A stretch of DNA of 9,898 nucleotides from Lachnospiraceae bacterium UBA6452 (GTDB lineage: Bacteria; Bacillota; Clostridia; Lachnospirales; Lachnospiraceae), in assembly GCA_002441865.1 (NCBI GenBank), contig DJNY01000029.1, positions 1 through 9,898 on the forward strand, read 5' to 3'. The position numbers were made by a program, and so were the translations under genes. The notes beneath the pieces were generated by a model. It ran no database searches and had not been told where the DNA came from. It saw only the letters and a program-made list of their open reading frames with translations. Below, one piece after another: positions 1-6,822 of this stretch (positions are counted from its first letter, which is position 1; each line of letters begins with the position of its first letter).

Positions 1-708
1 GCTGCCAATGATCTTGTCTGTTTTGGAAAGACACATAAGATCAAGCAGGGCATCTTTTACGCCGTTTACGCTGTCGCGAGAGAGATCTCTAGTTTCATTG
101 GAAATGATCCTGTCCGGAAATACCCGCCGCAGATTAGATTCTTCTGACAGATCGTCCGTTGCCAGATAAAACATCGTGGAAGGGTCTACGGACAGCTCCT
201 TCTGCATGGCATCAATAAATGCCTGCGTGCTGCTCTTGCCGATCGCGGGCTTGTTATCAGTCCGGCGGATATGGATACCGACATTATGGCTTTGAAAGCC
301 GGCGGTTATGGCATTTACGCGGTCTGTGATCTCGGCAGTCGGCTGAAAAGGACTGTAGTCGTGGCAGGGGAAAAAATGTTCCTCTGTGGCAATATACAGA
401 TTTTTAGGCAGAGATGCTACATAAGCATCCGGTAATCCCTGTTCTGTGCGGTTTGTCCGGAGTTCCTCATTTCCGACCGTTGTACGCGTGAGCTGGTAAA
501 AGACCTTTTGCGGATCCCATTTGGAATGGATATTGCGGAGGCTGAAGGCGTCTGTTTTTTGAAAAAGTTCCTCAAAAGGACAGCCCAGTTCCGGGTTTAC
601 ATTCCAGATGACTTTCAACGTTTCGCCCCGCTTTTTCGCGAGGACGCGGGCGGAATTTATGGCGCGCATTCTATTGCACAAACCACCTATTGGTTGTATG
701 ATTATCAT
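1..708 (-). CDS. Fucosyltransferase-like glycosyltransferase, C-terminus cut by window edge
   Basis: Reading the minus strand from ATG at 708-706 gives 236 codons open to the left edge. The protein starts MIIIQPIGGLCNRMRAI, and the GGLCNRMRA segment (residues 8-16) resembles the GG-x-GN-R/Q motif near the N-terminus of GDP-fucose-using GT-B enzymes. HIRRTDN at 146-152 resembles the HxRRTD donor-binding motif of the alpha-1,6-fucosyltransferase/NodZ (GT23) type more than the HxRRGDY of GT11. ATDD (183-186) and a hydrophobic stretch LLDLMCLS (221-228) fit the second Rossmann half. The family is usually about 270-320 residues, so probably the last 40-80 are missing. An AAGGAG site at 722-717, 8 nt before the ATG, supports the start. 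It is the only gene on this strand and diverges from the glycan cluster. Fold and transferase activity are likely; fucose as donor, and the acceptor, are inference. Confidence 0.75.
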   Translation of the reverse strand, partial: MIIIQPIGGLCNRMRAINSARVLAKKRGETLKVIWNVNPELGCPFEELFQKTDAFSLRNIHSKWDPQKVFYQLTRTTVGNEELRTNRTEQGLPDAYVASLPKNLYIATEEHFFPCHDYSPFQPTAEITDRVNAITAGFQSHNVGIHIRRTDNKPAIGKSSTQAFIDAMQKELSVDPSTMFYLATDDLSEESNLRRVFPDRIISNETRDLSRDSVNGVKDALLDLMCLSKTDKIIGS

Positions 709-716
709 AAGTATGT

Positions 717-722
717 CTCCTT
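717..722 (-). promoter_or_regulatory. Ribosome binding site of the minus-strand glycosyltransferase
   Basis: On the minus strand the sequence AAGGAG lies 8 nt upstream of the ATG at 708-706. It fixes the start of the fucosyltransferase-like gene. Confidence 0.8.
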
Positions 723-750
723 GTTAGATGTATGTTATACATGATTATAT
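721..750 (+). promoter_or_regulatory. Candidate rightward promoter for the GT4-led operon
   Basis: TTGTTA (721-726) and TTATAT (745-750) are separated by 18 nt and could serve as -35 and -10, placing the start near 757 and a leader of about 32 nt before the ATG at 789. The -10 overlaps the TATAAT of the leftward promoter on the other strand, so the two directions would share one AT-rich core. Confidence 0.4.
728..742. repeat. 15-bp inverted repeat between the divergent promoters
   Basis: ATGTAT (728-733) and ATACAT (737-742) are perfect 6-bp inverted arms around a GTT spacer. The repeat lies between the proposed rightward -35 and -10 and just downstream of the leftward -10. That position would suit an operator affecting both directions. 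No regulator gene is in the window, and an AT-rich 6-bp palindrome can arise by chance. Confidence 0.4.
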
Positions 751-772
751 TTAGTGTAACAGAAAAGAAGAA
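744..772 (-). promoter_or_regulatory. Candidate leftward promoter with perfect -10 box
   Basis: On the minus strand a perfect TATAAT lies at 749-744. A weak -35 (TTCTTC, 772-767) is 17 nt upstream. Transcription would begin near 737, giving a leader of roughly 30 nt that includes the AAGGAG site. The -10 match is good and the -35 match is poor, so this is moderate evidence only. Confidence 0.45.
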
Positions 773-788
773 AAAAAGGGAGTTTTTT

Positions 789-2042
789 ATGAAAATAGTC
801 CAGGTAAATACCATTTGTGGTGTGGGCAGTATTGGAAGGATCTGTGTAGATCTGTATGAAACACTGCAAAAGAACGGAGAAGAAGCTTATATTGCAACGG
901 GGCGCGGCAGTCTGCCCCCGGGGATCAAAGGATATGTGATCGGCAATAAGGCTGATTTTGTGTGCCATGTGATGAAAAATTTTACACAGGGCAAGGCGGG
1001 ATTCGGATCAAAGCGTGTGACCGAAAAATTCCTGCGCTGGCTTTCGGAAGTGCAGCCTGATCTTGTGCATCTGCACAATATCCATGGCTTTTACCTGCAA
1101 ATAGAGTTGCTCTTTGCTTACTTAAAGGAGCATGATATTCCGGTTGTCTGGACATTGCATGACTGCTGGAGCTTTACAGGACATTGTGCTTATTTTGATT
1201 ATATCGGCTGCGAGAAATGGAAGGAAGAAAACGGAGGCTGCCATAATTGCAGTATTCATAAAAGTGCCTATCCGTATGCCATTTTCAAGGATAATTCCAA
1301 GTGGAATTATAAGCGGAAAAAGGAAGTATTTACGGGAGTCAGAAATCTGACGATCGTAACACCGTCCGCATGGCTGAAAGGGCTTGTCGAGCAGTCGTTT
1401 TTAAAGGAATATCCCGTAGAGGTCATTCCGAATGGGATCAATCTGGATAATTTCATTCCGCTGACGGAAGAACAGGAAAAGAAGAGAAGGCAGCAGATGG
1501 CGGGGTATCCGCACAGAACAATACTTGGCGTGGCAAACCGCTGGGAGGAACGAAAGGGTCTGAATACCTTTATCCGCCTTGCAGAGGAGCTGCCGGCTAA
1601 CTACACGGTGGAAATTCTGGGGCTTGATAAAGCACAGACGGTGCAGCTGAAGAAAAAATTTCCGACAGGTAAACTGCTTCCGATCAACAGAACGGCAAAT
1701 GTGCAGCTGCTTTCGTCTATCTATCGCAGTGCGGATGTGTATGTGAATGCCACAATGGAAGATAACTTTCCAACGACCAATTTAGAGGCACTTGCCTCTG
1801 GAACGCCGGTCATCACGTATGATACGGGAGGAAGCGGCGAATCTGTCACGAAGGATTGCGGTATTGTGGTGGAAAAAGGAAATTATGAAAAGCTGCTTGC
1901 AGCGATCTTAAAGGTGTGTGAGGAGCATCCGTTCTCTGCAAAAGCCTGCAGACAGCGGGCACAGAATTATGACCGCCGCGACCGTTATATGGAATATCTG
2001 GCATTATATGAAAGGATCCTGCATGCACATGAAGGAAAGTGA
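789..2042 (+). CDS. GT4-family glycosyltransferase with Cys-rich insert
   Basis: This 417-residue GT-B retaining glycosyltransferase would transfer a sugar from a nucleotide-sugar donor to a growing lipid-linked or surface glycan in the cytoplasm. The N-terminal domain (1-about 200) carries HLHNIHG (94-100) and HDCWSFTGHC (124-133). The C-terminal donor domain carries IPNGIN (213-218), GVANRWEERKG (247-257) and EDNFPTTNLEALASGTPV (324-341), the GT4 acidic motif that contacts the donor. Cys126, 133, 141, 151 and 154 form a cluster as in a subset of colanic-acid-type GT4 enzymes and could bind a metal or form a structural knot. The start at 789 has GGGAG at 778-782, 6 nt upstream; the in-frame ATG at 732 lies inside the promoter region and has no such site. 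It leads the rightward operon, and its end overlaps the next gene by 20 nt. The family call is firm; the sugar is unknown. Confidence 0.88.
   Translation: MKIVQVNTICGVGSIGRICVDLYETLQKNGEEAYIATGRGSLPPGIKGYVIGNKADFVCHVMKNFTQGKAGFGSKRVTEKFLRWLSEVQPDLVHLHNIHGFYLQIELLFAYLKEHDIPVVWTLHDCWSFTGHCAYFDYIGCEKWKEENGGCHNCSIHKSAYPYAIFKDNSKWNYKRKKEVFTGVRNLTIVTPSAWLKGLVEQSFLKEYPVEVIPNGINLDNFIPLTEEQEKKRRQQMAGYPHRTILGVANRWEERKGLNTFIRLAEELPANYTVEILGLDKAQTVQLKKKFPTGKLLPINRTANVQLLSSIYRSADVYVNATMEDNFPTTNLEALASGTPVITYDTGGSGESVTKDCGIVVEKGNYEKLLAAILKVCEEHPFSAKACRQRAQNYDRRDRYMEYLALYERILHAHEGK
2010..2016 (+). promoter_or_regulatory. Ribosome binding site deciding the GT-C-like start
   Basis: GAAAGGA inside the end of the GT4 gene lies 6 nt before ATG 2023. 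It favours this start over ATG 2029, which would leave 12 nt, and over the much longer open frame beginning at 1918. Confidence 0.55.
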
Positions 2043-4167
2043 AAGACCGGGGAAAGTAATTGAATATCTGATGCTCGCCGGGAATCTGTTTCTGGGGCTG
2101 GTCGTGCTGGAGCTGATCGTGCATGGCCTGGTAGATTATGCAGATGCTTCTTTTCTGTTCCAGACACAGAAAAAACCGGTACTGGCTCTTTTGTGCCTGT
2201 TCATGACAGCATTTTTGCTGCTTGTTTTTTCTGTTTGCAGACGTCTGACGGAAAATCTGACGCTGCGGACGGCAAAACTTGTCAGCGCGGTGCTTTTACT
2301 GTTGGCATTTGCACTGCAGCTTTATATGCTTTTTTATTACCGGAGCAGCTATTTGTTTGATAACGCATTTGTGACCGGTGGTGCTTCTGCATTTGCCATG
2401 GATGGGCAGGTAGCAAAAGAAGCGGTTTATTATCTGTCTGTCTATCCGAACCAGAATGCATATGCGGTACTGACCGCTGTTTTATGGAAGCTGGGAACGG
2501 CTGCAGGGATCAGCCGGGCGGCAATGCCCCTTCTGCTGGACTGTGTGAATCTGGTTTTTCTGGATACAGCGGCAGTTCTTTTTTTACTGACGGTCTGTGC
2601 TTATAAAAAGCAGACCACTGGCAGCTTTGTACGGATTTTGTTTCTATTGCTCTGTAATCCGTTTTTGTATATTGGTGTTTCTTATTATTACACCATTACT
2701 TTGTCTATGCCTTTTGTCATGGGAATCTTATATTTGTATGTGCGATTCCTGCGAAAAAAGGAAAAACATCCTTATGTGGTACTGGTCATACTGGGACTGG
2801 TGGCAGCCCTCGGGTATCTGCTGCGCGCAACGACAATGATTCCGTTTATTGCTGTTTTTGCCTGTCTGCTGTTTTTCGGGCAGCTGCAGAAACGTGATCT
2901 TCTGGCGGTGCTTGTCGCTGTTTTATGCATTGCCGGGATCAGTGCGGGAAACCGTCAGTATATAGGGCTGGATACCAAAGATACAGCTTTTCCGCTGACA
3001 CACTGGGTCATGATGTCCATGACTTCGCCGGGCAGCCACAATGAGGCGGATGAAACATACACGGCTTCTTTTCCGACAGCAGCGGAAAAAAAGGCTGCTG
3101 ACAGGGAGAGACTTGCAGAAAAGCTGCAGGCAATGACAGCGGGAGATCTGCTGGCACTTGCGCATGCAAAGATAGAAAATACATGGGGCAGAGGTTCTAA
3201 CGGGTATCCGGTTTATCTGGAAAACTGTCTGCGGACAGATGGGCTGTATCCATATGTATTCGGGGATCATAAGGATTTTGTGATCCTGTACCATCAGGGC
3301 TATTATCTGTGCCTGCTGCTGGGTATTTTTTATGATCTGTTACAGACAGTCCGTAAACGTCAGTGGGGCAGTTACGTGTTCCAGCTGACCTTTTTAGGCG
3401 CGGTCTTATTTTATCTGTTATGGGAAACAGGCTCCCAGTATTCGCTCCCGTTTCTGTTTGTGCTGCAGTTTCTGGCAGTCAGTGGTATGGCGCGATGGGA
3501 AGAGTTTGCAGAGGCTGACAGGGAAAAAGAGCGTAAACAGCAGAAAAGTACCTGTGTGATCCTGCTGGCAGGACTTCTATTGTTTGCAATAGGCAGCTAT
3601 CATACTTTTACCGGACAGGTGCAGGAATATACCCATCCGGTTGTGATGCAGCTTCTGGCAAATGAAGAGCTTTCCATCGGGAATGAAGAGCTTATGCAGA
3701 CATTTGAAGCTTCGCAGCCGTTTGACCGGGTGATCTTTCAGTGGCGGAACGATGACAGCAGCTCGGACGCGGTTTATGAGGCGGTGCTTGCCTCTGAAAC
3801 AGGCATGATCGCAGAAGAAGAGATCACAGGCGCGGGACAGCCTTATAATGGGGCAACTGTGCTTTCCTTTCCGGCGGTACTACCGGACGGAAAACAGACA
3901 TATTCTCTCTCGATCCGCAAAAAGAGCGGAACAGATGAGCTAAGGTTTGTCACATACAGTATGGGTTATTACGATGCTTATGCAGGCGGCACGCTGACAC
4001 TGGGCGGGCAGGAGATGACAAAAGATCTGTTGTTATCGGTCAGCAGGACAGAAACAAAGGCATATACAACGGCAAAGAGATATTGCGCTTTTATGGCGTT
4101 TTTTACAGCTGCACTGGCAGTGCTGTTTGTACTGGCAGGCAGAGGAGAAAGAAGGAGAATGAAATGA
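2023..4167 (+). CDS. Multi-pass membrane GT-C-like glycosyltransferase
   Basis: This 714-residue protein has about a dozen hydrophobic segments, among them roughly 14-37, 52-72, 85-105, 166-192, 203-242, 250-309, 422-442, 450-490, 508-527 and 685-705. After the third segment comes an extracytoplasmic-type loop with an acidic residue (D113) and a SVYPNQN motif (139-145). Later [11 protein letters not shown] (467-477) resembles the conserved RY-x-LP region of GT39/ArnT-like enzymes. Such GT-C proteins take a sugar from a polyprenyl phosphate and add it to a glycan or protein outside the membrane. A basic segment before residue 508 and the basic C-terminal tail place residues about 528-684 outside as a soluble domain held by the last helix. 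The gene starts 20 nt inside the GT4 gene and ends in an ATGA overlap with the amidase, so translation is probably coupled. GT-C membership is inferred from architecture; a polysaccharide-repeat membrane protein without transferase activity is possible. Confidence 0.62.
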   Translation: MHMKESERPGKVIEYLMLAGNLFLGLVVLELIVHGLVDYADASFLFQTQKKPVLALLCLFMTAFLLLVFSVCRRLTENLTLRTAKLVSAVLLLLAFALQLYMLFYYRSSYLFDNAFVTGGASAFAMDGQVAKEAVYYLSVYPNQNAYAVLTAVLWKLGTAAGISRAAMPLLLDCVNLVFLDTAAVLFLLTVCAYKKQTTGSFVRILFLLLCNPFLYIGVSYYYTITLSMPFVMGILYLYVRFLRKKEKHPYVVLVILGLVAALGYLLRATTMIPFIAVFACLLFFGQLQKRDLLAVLVAVLCIAGISAGNRQYIGLDTKDTAFPLTHWVMMSMTSPGSHNEADETYTASFPTAAEKKAADRERLAEKLQAMTAGDLLALAHAKIENTWGRGSNGYPVYLENCLRTDGLYPYVFGDHKDFVILYHQGYYLCLLLGIFYDLLQTVRKRQWGSYVFQLTFLGAVLFYLLWETGSQYSLPFLFVLQFLAVSGMARWEEFAEADREKERKQQKSTCVILLAGLLLFAIGSYHTFTGQVQEYTHPVVMQLLANEELSIGNEELMQTFEASQPFDRVIFQWRNDDSSSDAVYEAVLASETGMIAEEEITGAGQPYNGATVLSFPAVLPDGKQTYSLSIRKKSGTDELRFVTYSMGYYDAYAGGTLTLGGQEMTKDLLLSVSRTETKAYTTAKRYCAFMAFFTAALAVLFVLAGRGERRRMK
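4152..4157 (+). promoter_or_regulatory. Ribosome binding site of the amidase lipoprotein
   Basis: AAGGAG lies 6 nt before ATG 4164 and selects it over the in-frame ATG at 4083, because only the 4164 start puts the lipoprotein signal peptide at the N-terminus. Confidence 0.85.
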
Positions 4168-5243
4168 AAAAGAAAAAACTGGCAGCAGTCATGCTCTGTC
4201 TGCTTCTGACAGGTGCACTGGCAGGCTGCGGGCAGGATACGGGAAGTACCGCAGAGGTAACGGGCGGAACAGCATTTACGGAAGATACAGCGGGCGACCA
4301 GACTTTGGCAGATGCGACACAGGATGGGCAGGCAGATGACAGCACCGGCATGAACGCAGGAGATCTGCCGGCGGCAGGTGCGGGAAACAATGCGGCTGCA
4401 GAGGATGGAATCGGAAGCGGACAGAATGCAGATACTGACTCTGAAAGCGGTTCAGATGCAACGGATACGGACAGCCCGGATACAGACAGCCCGGATACAG
4501 ATAACACAGGAAGTGACGGAGATTCAGCCACAGGACAGGATGCAACAGAGAATGGAGACGGTACGGATGATTCCGCAGACGGAGACACAGACCGGACAGA
4601 TGCACAGGGCGGAAAGCTGATCGTGATCGATGCGGGACACCAGCAGAAGGGTAATTCCGAAAAGGAACCTATCGCACCGGGTTCTTCTGAGATGAAGGCA
4701 AAGGTGGCAGGCGGTACAAGCGGTGTTGCTTCCGGTCTTGCCGAGTATGAACTGAACCTGCAGGTAGCACTCAAGCTGCAGACAGAGCTGGAAAAAAGAG
4801 GCTATGAGGTAAAAATGTGCAGAACGACAAATGATGTCAATATCAGCAATGCCGAGCGTGCACAGATCGCCAATGAAGCAGGGGCGGATGCATTTATCCG
4901 GATCCATGCCAACGGTTCCGAAAACAGTGATGTAAACGGTGCCATGACGATCTGCCAGACTGCTGCCAATCCTTATAACGGCAGTCTGTATCAGCAGAGC
5001 AGGAAACTTTCGGACTGCATTCTGGACGCTATGGTAGCAAGTACCGGCGCAAAAAAAGAATATGTCTGGGAAACGGATACGATGAGTGGGATCAACTGGT
5101 GCCAGGTACCGGTCACGATCGTGGAAATGGGATACATGACAAATAAAACGGAAGATCTGAATATGGCGGATCCGGTCTACCAGGAAAAAATTTCGATCGG
5201 AATCGCAAATGGGATCGATGATTATTTCGCGGCGGAAAGCTGA
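4164..5243 (+). CDS. N-acetylmuramoyl-L-alanine amidase, lipoprotein (Amidase_3)
   Basis: This 359-residue lipoprotein is predicted to cleave the amide bond between MurNAc and L-alanine in peptidoglycan. The signal peptide begins [10 protein letters not shown] and ends in the lipobox LAGC, with Cys22 as the lipidation site. Residues 23 to about 150 are a low-complexity tether rich in Asp, Thr, Ser, Gly and Ala with a short DTDSP repeat at 101-110. The catalytic domain (151-359) keeps the expected zinc ligands: H159 in IDAGH, E196 in YELNL and H248 in RIHAN. The catalytic glutamate E321 sits in VEMGYMTN. The gene overlaps the GT-C-like gene by ATGA, and a new promoter follows, so it closes the first transcription block. 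Placement in a glycan cluster suggests a role in making room for, or anchoring, the polymer in the wall; that is inference. The enzyme assignment is strong. Confidence 0.92.
   Translation: MKKKKLAAVMLCLLLTGALAGCGQDTGSTAEVTGGTAFTEDTAGDQTLADATQDGQADDSTGMNAGDLPAAGAGNNAAAEDGIGSGQNADTDSESGSDATDTDSPDTDSPDTDNTGSDGDSATGQDATENGDGTDDSADGDTDRTDAQGGKLIVIDAGHQQKGNSEKEPIAPGSSEMKAKVAGGTSGVASGLAEYELNLQVALKLQTELEKRGYEVKMCRTTNDVNISNAERAQIANEAGADAFIRIHANGSENSDVNGAMTICQTAANPYNGSLYQQSRKLSDCILDAMVASTGAKKEYVWETDTMSGINWCQVPVTIVEMGYMTNKTEDLNMADPVYQEKISIGIANGIDDYFAAES
4464..4508 (+). repeat. 15-bp tandem repeat in the amidase linker
   Basis: Two near-identical 15-bp units at 4464-4478 and 4479-4493 (one base different) encode DTDSP twice. 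A third, decayed unit at 4494-4508 encodes DTDNT. The repeat keeps the reading frame, so copy-number change would only lengthen or shorten the tether between the lipid anchor and the catalytic domain. Confidence 0.8.
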
Positions 5244-5260
5244 TGCTTTTTTACAGGGAG

Positions 5261-5271
5261 TATGCTATACT
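5261..5271 (+). promoter_or_regulatory. Extended -10 promoter for the second gene block
   Basis: TATGCTATACT matches the Gram-positive extended -10 pattern TRTGN followed by a TATAAT-like box (TATACT, 5266-5271). The -35 region is T-rich and poor, as is usual for extended -10 promoters. Transcription would begin near 5278 and leave a leader of about 56 nt before the GT2 start at 5334. The motif lies in the only gap between 789 and 9060 longer than 20 nt. Confidence 0.65.
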
Positions 5272-5276
5272 ATAAG

Positions 5277-5313
5277 ATACGATGCCGGCGCCAAAGTGCG
5301 GTGAGCCACGTAT
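5277..5313 (+). other. Possible short stem-loop in the GT2 leader
   Basis: ATACG (5277-5281) can pair with CGTAT (5309-5313), enclosing a GC-rich 27-nt segment with several alternative short pairings but no single convincing stem. It sits directly after the predicted transcription start and ends 9 nt before the AAGGA ribosome binding site (5323-5327). No U-tract follows, so it is not a terminator. Confidence 0.25.
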
Positions 5314-5333
5314 AGGAATAATAAGGAACGGTT

Positions 5334-6101
5334 ATGAAGAATTTACCCGATACCCCAAAGGTGTCCATCATCACAATGACATACAACGACTGTGCGCATC
5401 TTGAAAAATGTGTGGCACAGATCCTGAAACAGGATTACGAAAATATAGAATATATCATCGTAGACGGCGGCTCTACGGATGGAACGCATGAGATCATACA
5501 AAAGGCTGCGGAAAAACTGGAAGACAGGCTGAAATGGGTTTCGGAGCCGGATCAGGGGCTTTATGATGCACTGAACAAAGGGATCCGTATGGCGACGGGG
5601 GATATTGTCGGGCTGATGTGTGATGAATTTGCGGATGCCCATGTGTTGTCGGATATGGTGCGGCAGATGCAGCAGGACGGAACAGACGGCGTACACGGTG
5701 ACATCGATTATATGGCGGACGGAAAATTGATCCGCAAGTGGCGGATGGGCGCAGGAAATGCCCGAAAGCTCAGATGGGGCTGGATGCCCGGTCATCCGAC
5801 CTTATATTTAAAAAAAGAAGTATACGAGAATTACGGCGTTTATAAAACAGATTATAAAATAGCCGCAGATTATGAGTTTATGATCCGTATCCTAAAAGAG
5901 GACAAGGTCAGATTATCTTATATTCCGCGGGTACTTGTGCATATGTTCCACGGCGAAGAATCAGCAAGCACCGGCGGACTGAAAAGCTATCTTGCTTCTT
6001 TTGGAGAGGGTATGCGCGCATTGCGGGAAAATCATATGCCGCATCCTTTTATTACGACACTGCGCCGGACATGCATGGTGCTTGGGCAGTTTGTCAGATG
6101 A
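5334..6101 (+). CDS. GT2-family glycosyltransferase (GT-A fold)
   Basis: This 255-residue enzyme has the layout of the WcaA/PGL-type GT2 proteins that add one sugar to a surface glycan in the cytoplasm. Visible elements are SIITMTYND (11-19) at the nucleotide-binding N-terminus, IIVDGGSTDGT (41-51), EPDQGLYDALNKGI (71-84), the GHPT segment (153-156) and AADYEFMIRI (177-186) near the acceptor and catalytic-base region. Where most relatives have a plain DxD or SDD metal motif after the GD-IVG strand, this protein reads MCDEFAD (95-101), so the metal ligand assignment is less clear than usual. An AAGGA site (5323-5327) 6 nt upstream supports the start. It is the first gene after the extended -10 promoter, with 16 nt to the next gene. 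The family is clear; the sugar and acceptor are unknown. Confidence 0.88.
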   Translation: MKNLPDTPKVSIITMTYNDCAHLEKCVAQILKQDYENIEYIIVDGGSTDGTHEIIQKAAEKLEDRLKWVSEPDQGLYDALNKGIRMATGDIVGLMCDEFADAHVLSDMVRQMQQDGTDGVHGDIDYMADGKLIRKWRMGAGNARKLRWGWMPGHPTLYLKKEVYENYGVYKTDYKIAADYEFMIRILKEDKVRLSYIPRVLVHMFHGEESASTGGLKSYLASFGEGMRALRENHMPHPFITTLRRTCMVLGQFVR

Positions 6102-6117
6102 GTGCTGAAGGAGAACT

Positions 6118-6822
6118 ATGAAAAGTTTAGTCATCATACCAGCTTATAATGAAGAAAAAAGTATCTTAAATACAGTTGCGGATATCAAAAAAAATGCGCC
6201 GGATTTTGATTATATCATTATCAACGACTGCTCGCAGGACAGGACATTACAGCTTTGCAAAGATGCGGGGATCCCTGTCATCAACCTGCCGATCAATCTG
6301 GGAATCGGTGGCGCAGTGCAGACCGGCTATCTGTATGCCAAAAAGAACCATTACGATTATGCGGTACAGTTTGACGGAGACGGACAGCATGATGCGGCAT
6401 TTTTACAGGAAATGCGTGATTATATGAGCGCGCATGATCTGGACATGCTGATCGGATCGCGTTTTATTGAGAAAGAAGGCTTCCAGTCTTCCAGTCTCAG
6501 AAGATTCGGCATCCGTTATTTTTCCGGATTGATCCGCCTGCTGACTGGAAAGCGTATCACGGATCCGACTTCGGGCATGCGTATGGTGAACGAGGGCATC
6601 ATTAAAATGTATGCCAACTGCTATCCGAAGGACTATCCGGAGCCGGAGAGCGTTGTGGCAGTCCTGCAGGCGGGCAAAAAAGTAGAAGAATATCCGGTAG
6701 TCATGCGGGAGCGAAAAGAAGGGGTTTCCTCCATTTCACCGCTGAAATCCGTTTATTATATGGTAAAAGTAACATTGGCAATACTGGTTGAACGCATCCG
6801 CAGAAAGGAATATAAAAAATGA
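6118..6822 (+). CDS. DPMS-like GT2 glycosyltransferase lacking membrane helices
   Basis: This 234-residue GT2 protein resembles dolichol/polyprenyl-phosphate sugar synthases. It starts MKSLVIIPAYNEE, has INDCSQDRT (35-43), NLGIGGAVQTGY (60-71), the metal-binding FDGDGQHD (85-92), and GSRF (113-116) followed by TDPTSGMR (148-155). Relatives transfer a sugar or phosphosugar from a nucleotide donor to undecaprenyl or dolichyl phosphate at the cytoplasmic face. No transmembrane helix follows the catalytic domain, only a moderately hydrophobic segment near 211-224, so a partner is probably needed to hold it at the membrane. AAGGAG at 6108-6113 lies 4 nt before the ATG. Its stop overlaps the start of the DUF2304 gene (ATGA), which suggests the two products are made together. 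It could instead be an ordinary glycan transferase; lipid-phosphate as acceptor is family-based inference. Confidence 0.85.
   Translation: MKSLVIIPAYNEEKSILNTVADIKKNAPDFDYIIINDCSQDRTLQLCKDAGIPVINLPINLGIGGAVQTGYLYAKKNHYDYAVQFDGDGQHDAAFLQEMRDYMSAHDLDMLIGSRFIEKEGFQSSSLRRFGIRYFSGLIRLLTGKRITDPTSGMRMVNEGIIKMYANCYPKDYPEPESVVAVLQAGKKVEEYPVVMRERKEGVSSISPLKSVYYMVKVTLAILVERIRRKEYKK

Noticed and set aside
508..744. Plus-strand open frame of 78 codons near the left edge
   Set aside because: It lies opposite the fucosyltransferase-like gene and runs through the divergent promoter region; no ribosome binding site or family motif.
732..788. N-terminal extension of the GT4 gene from ATG 732
   Set aside because: The extra 19 codons cover the -10 region and the purine-rich ribosome binding site; ATG 789 has a well-spaced GGGAG and begins at the usual MKIVQVN of the fold.
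1918..2022. Longer start for the GT-C-like gene
   Set aside because: It would overlap the GT4 gene by more than 100 nt with no ribosome binding site; GAAAGGA supports ATG 2023.
4103..4774. Long minus-strand open frame (223 codons) opposite the amidase
   Set aside because: It is the antisense of the low-complexity Asp/Thr/Ser linker and gives a Ser/Pro/Ala-rich product with no recognisable motif; the forward frame has a lipobox and a complete amidase domain.
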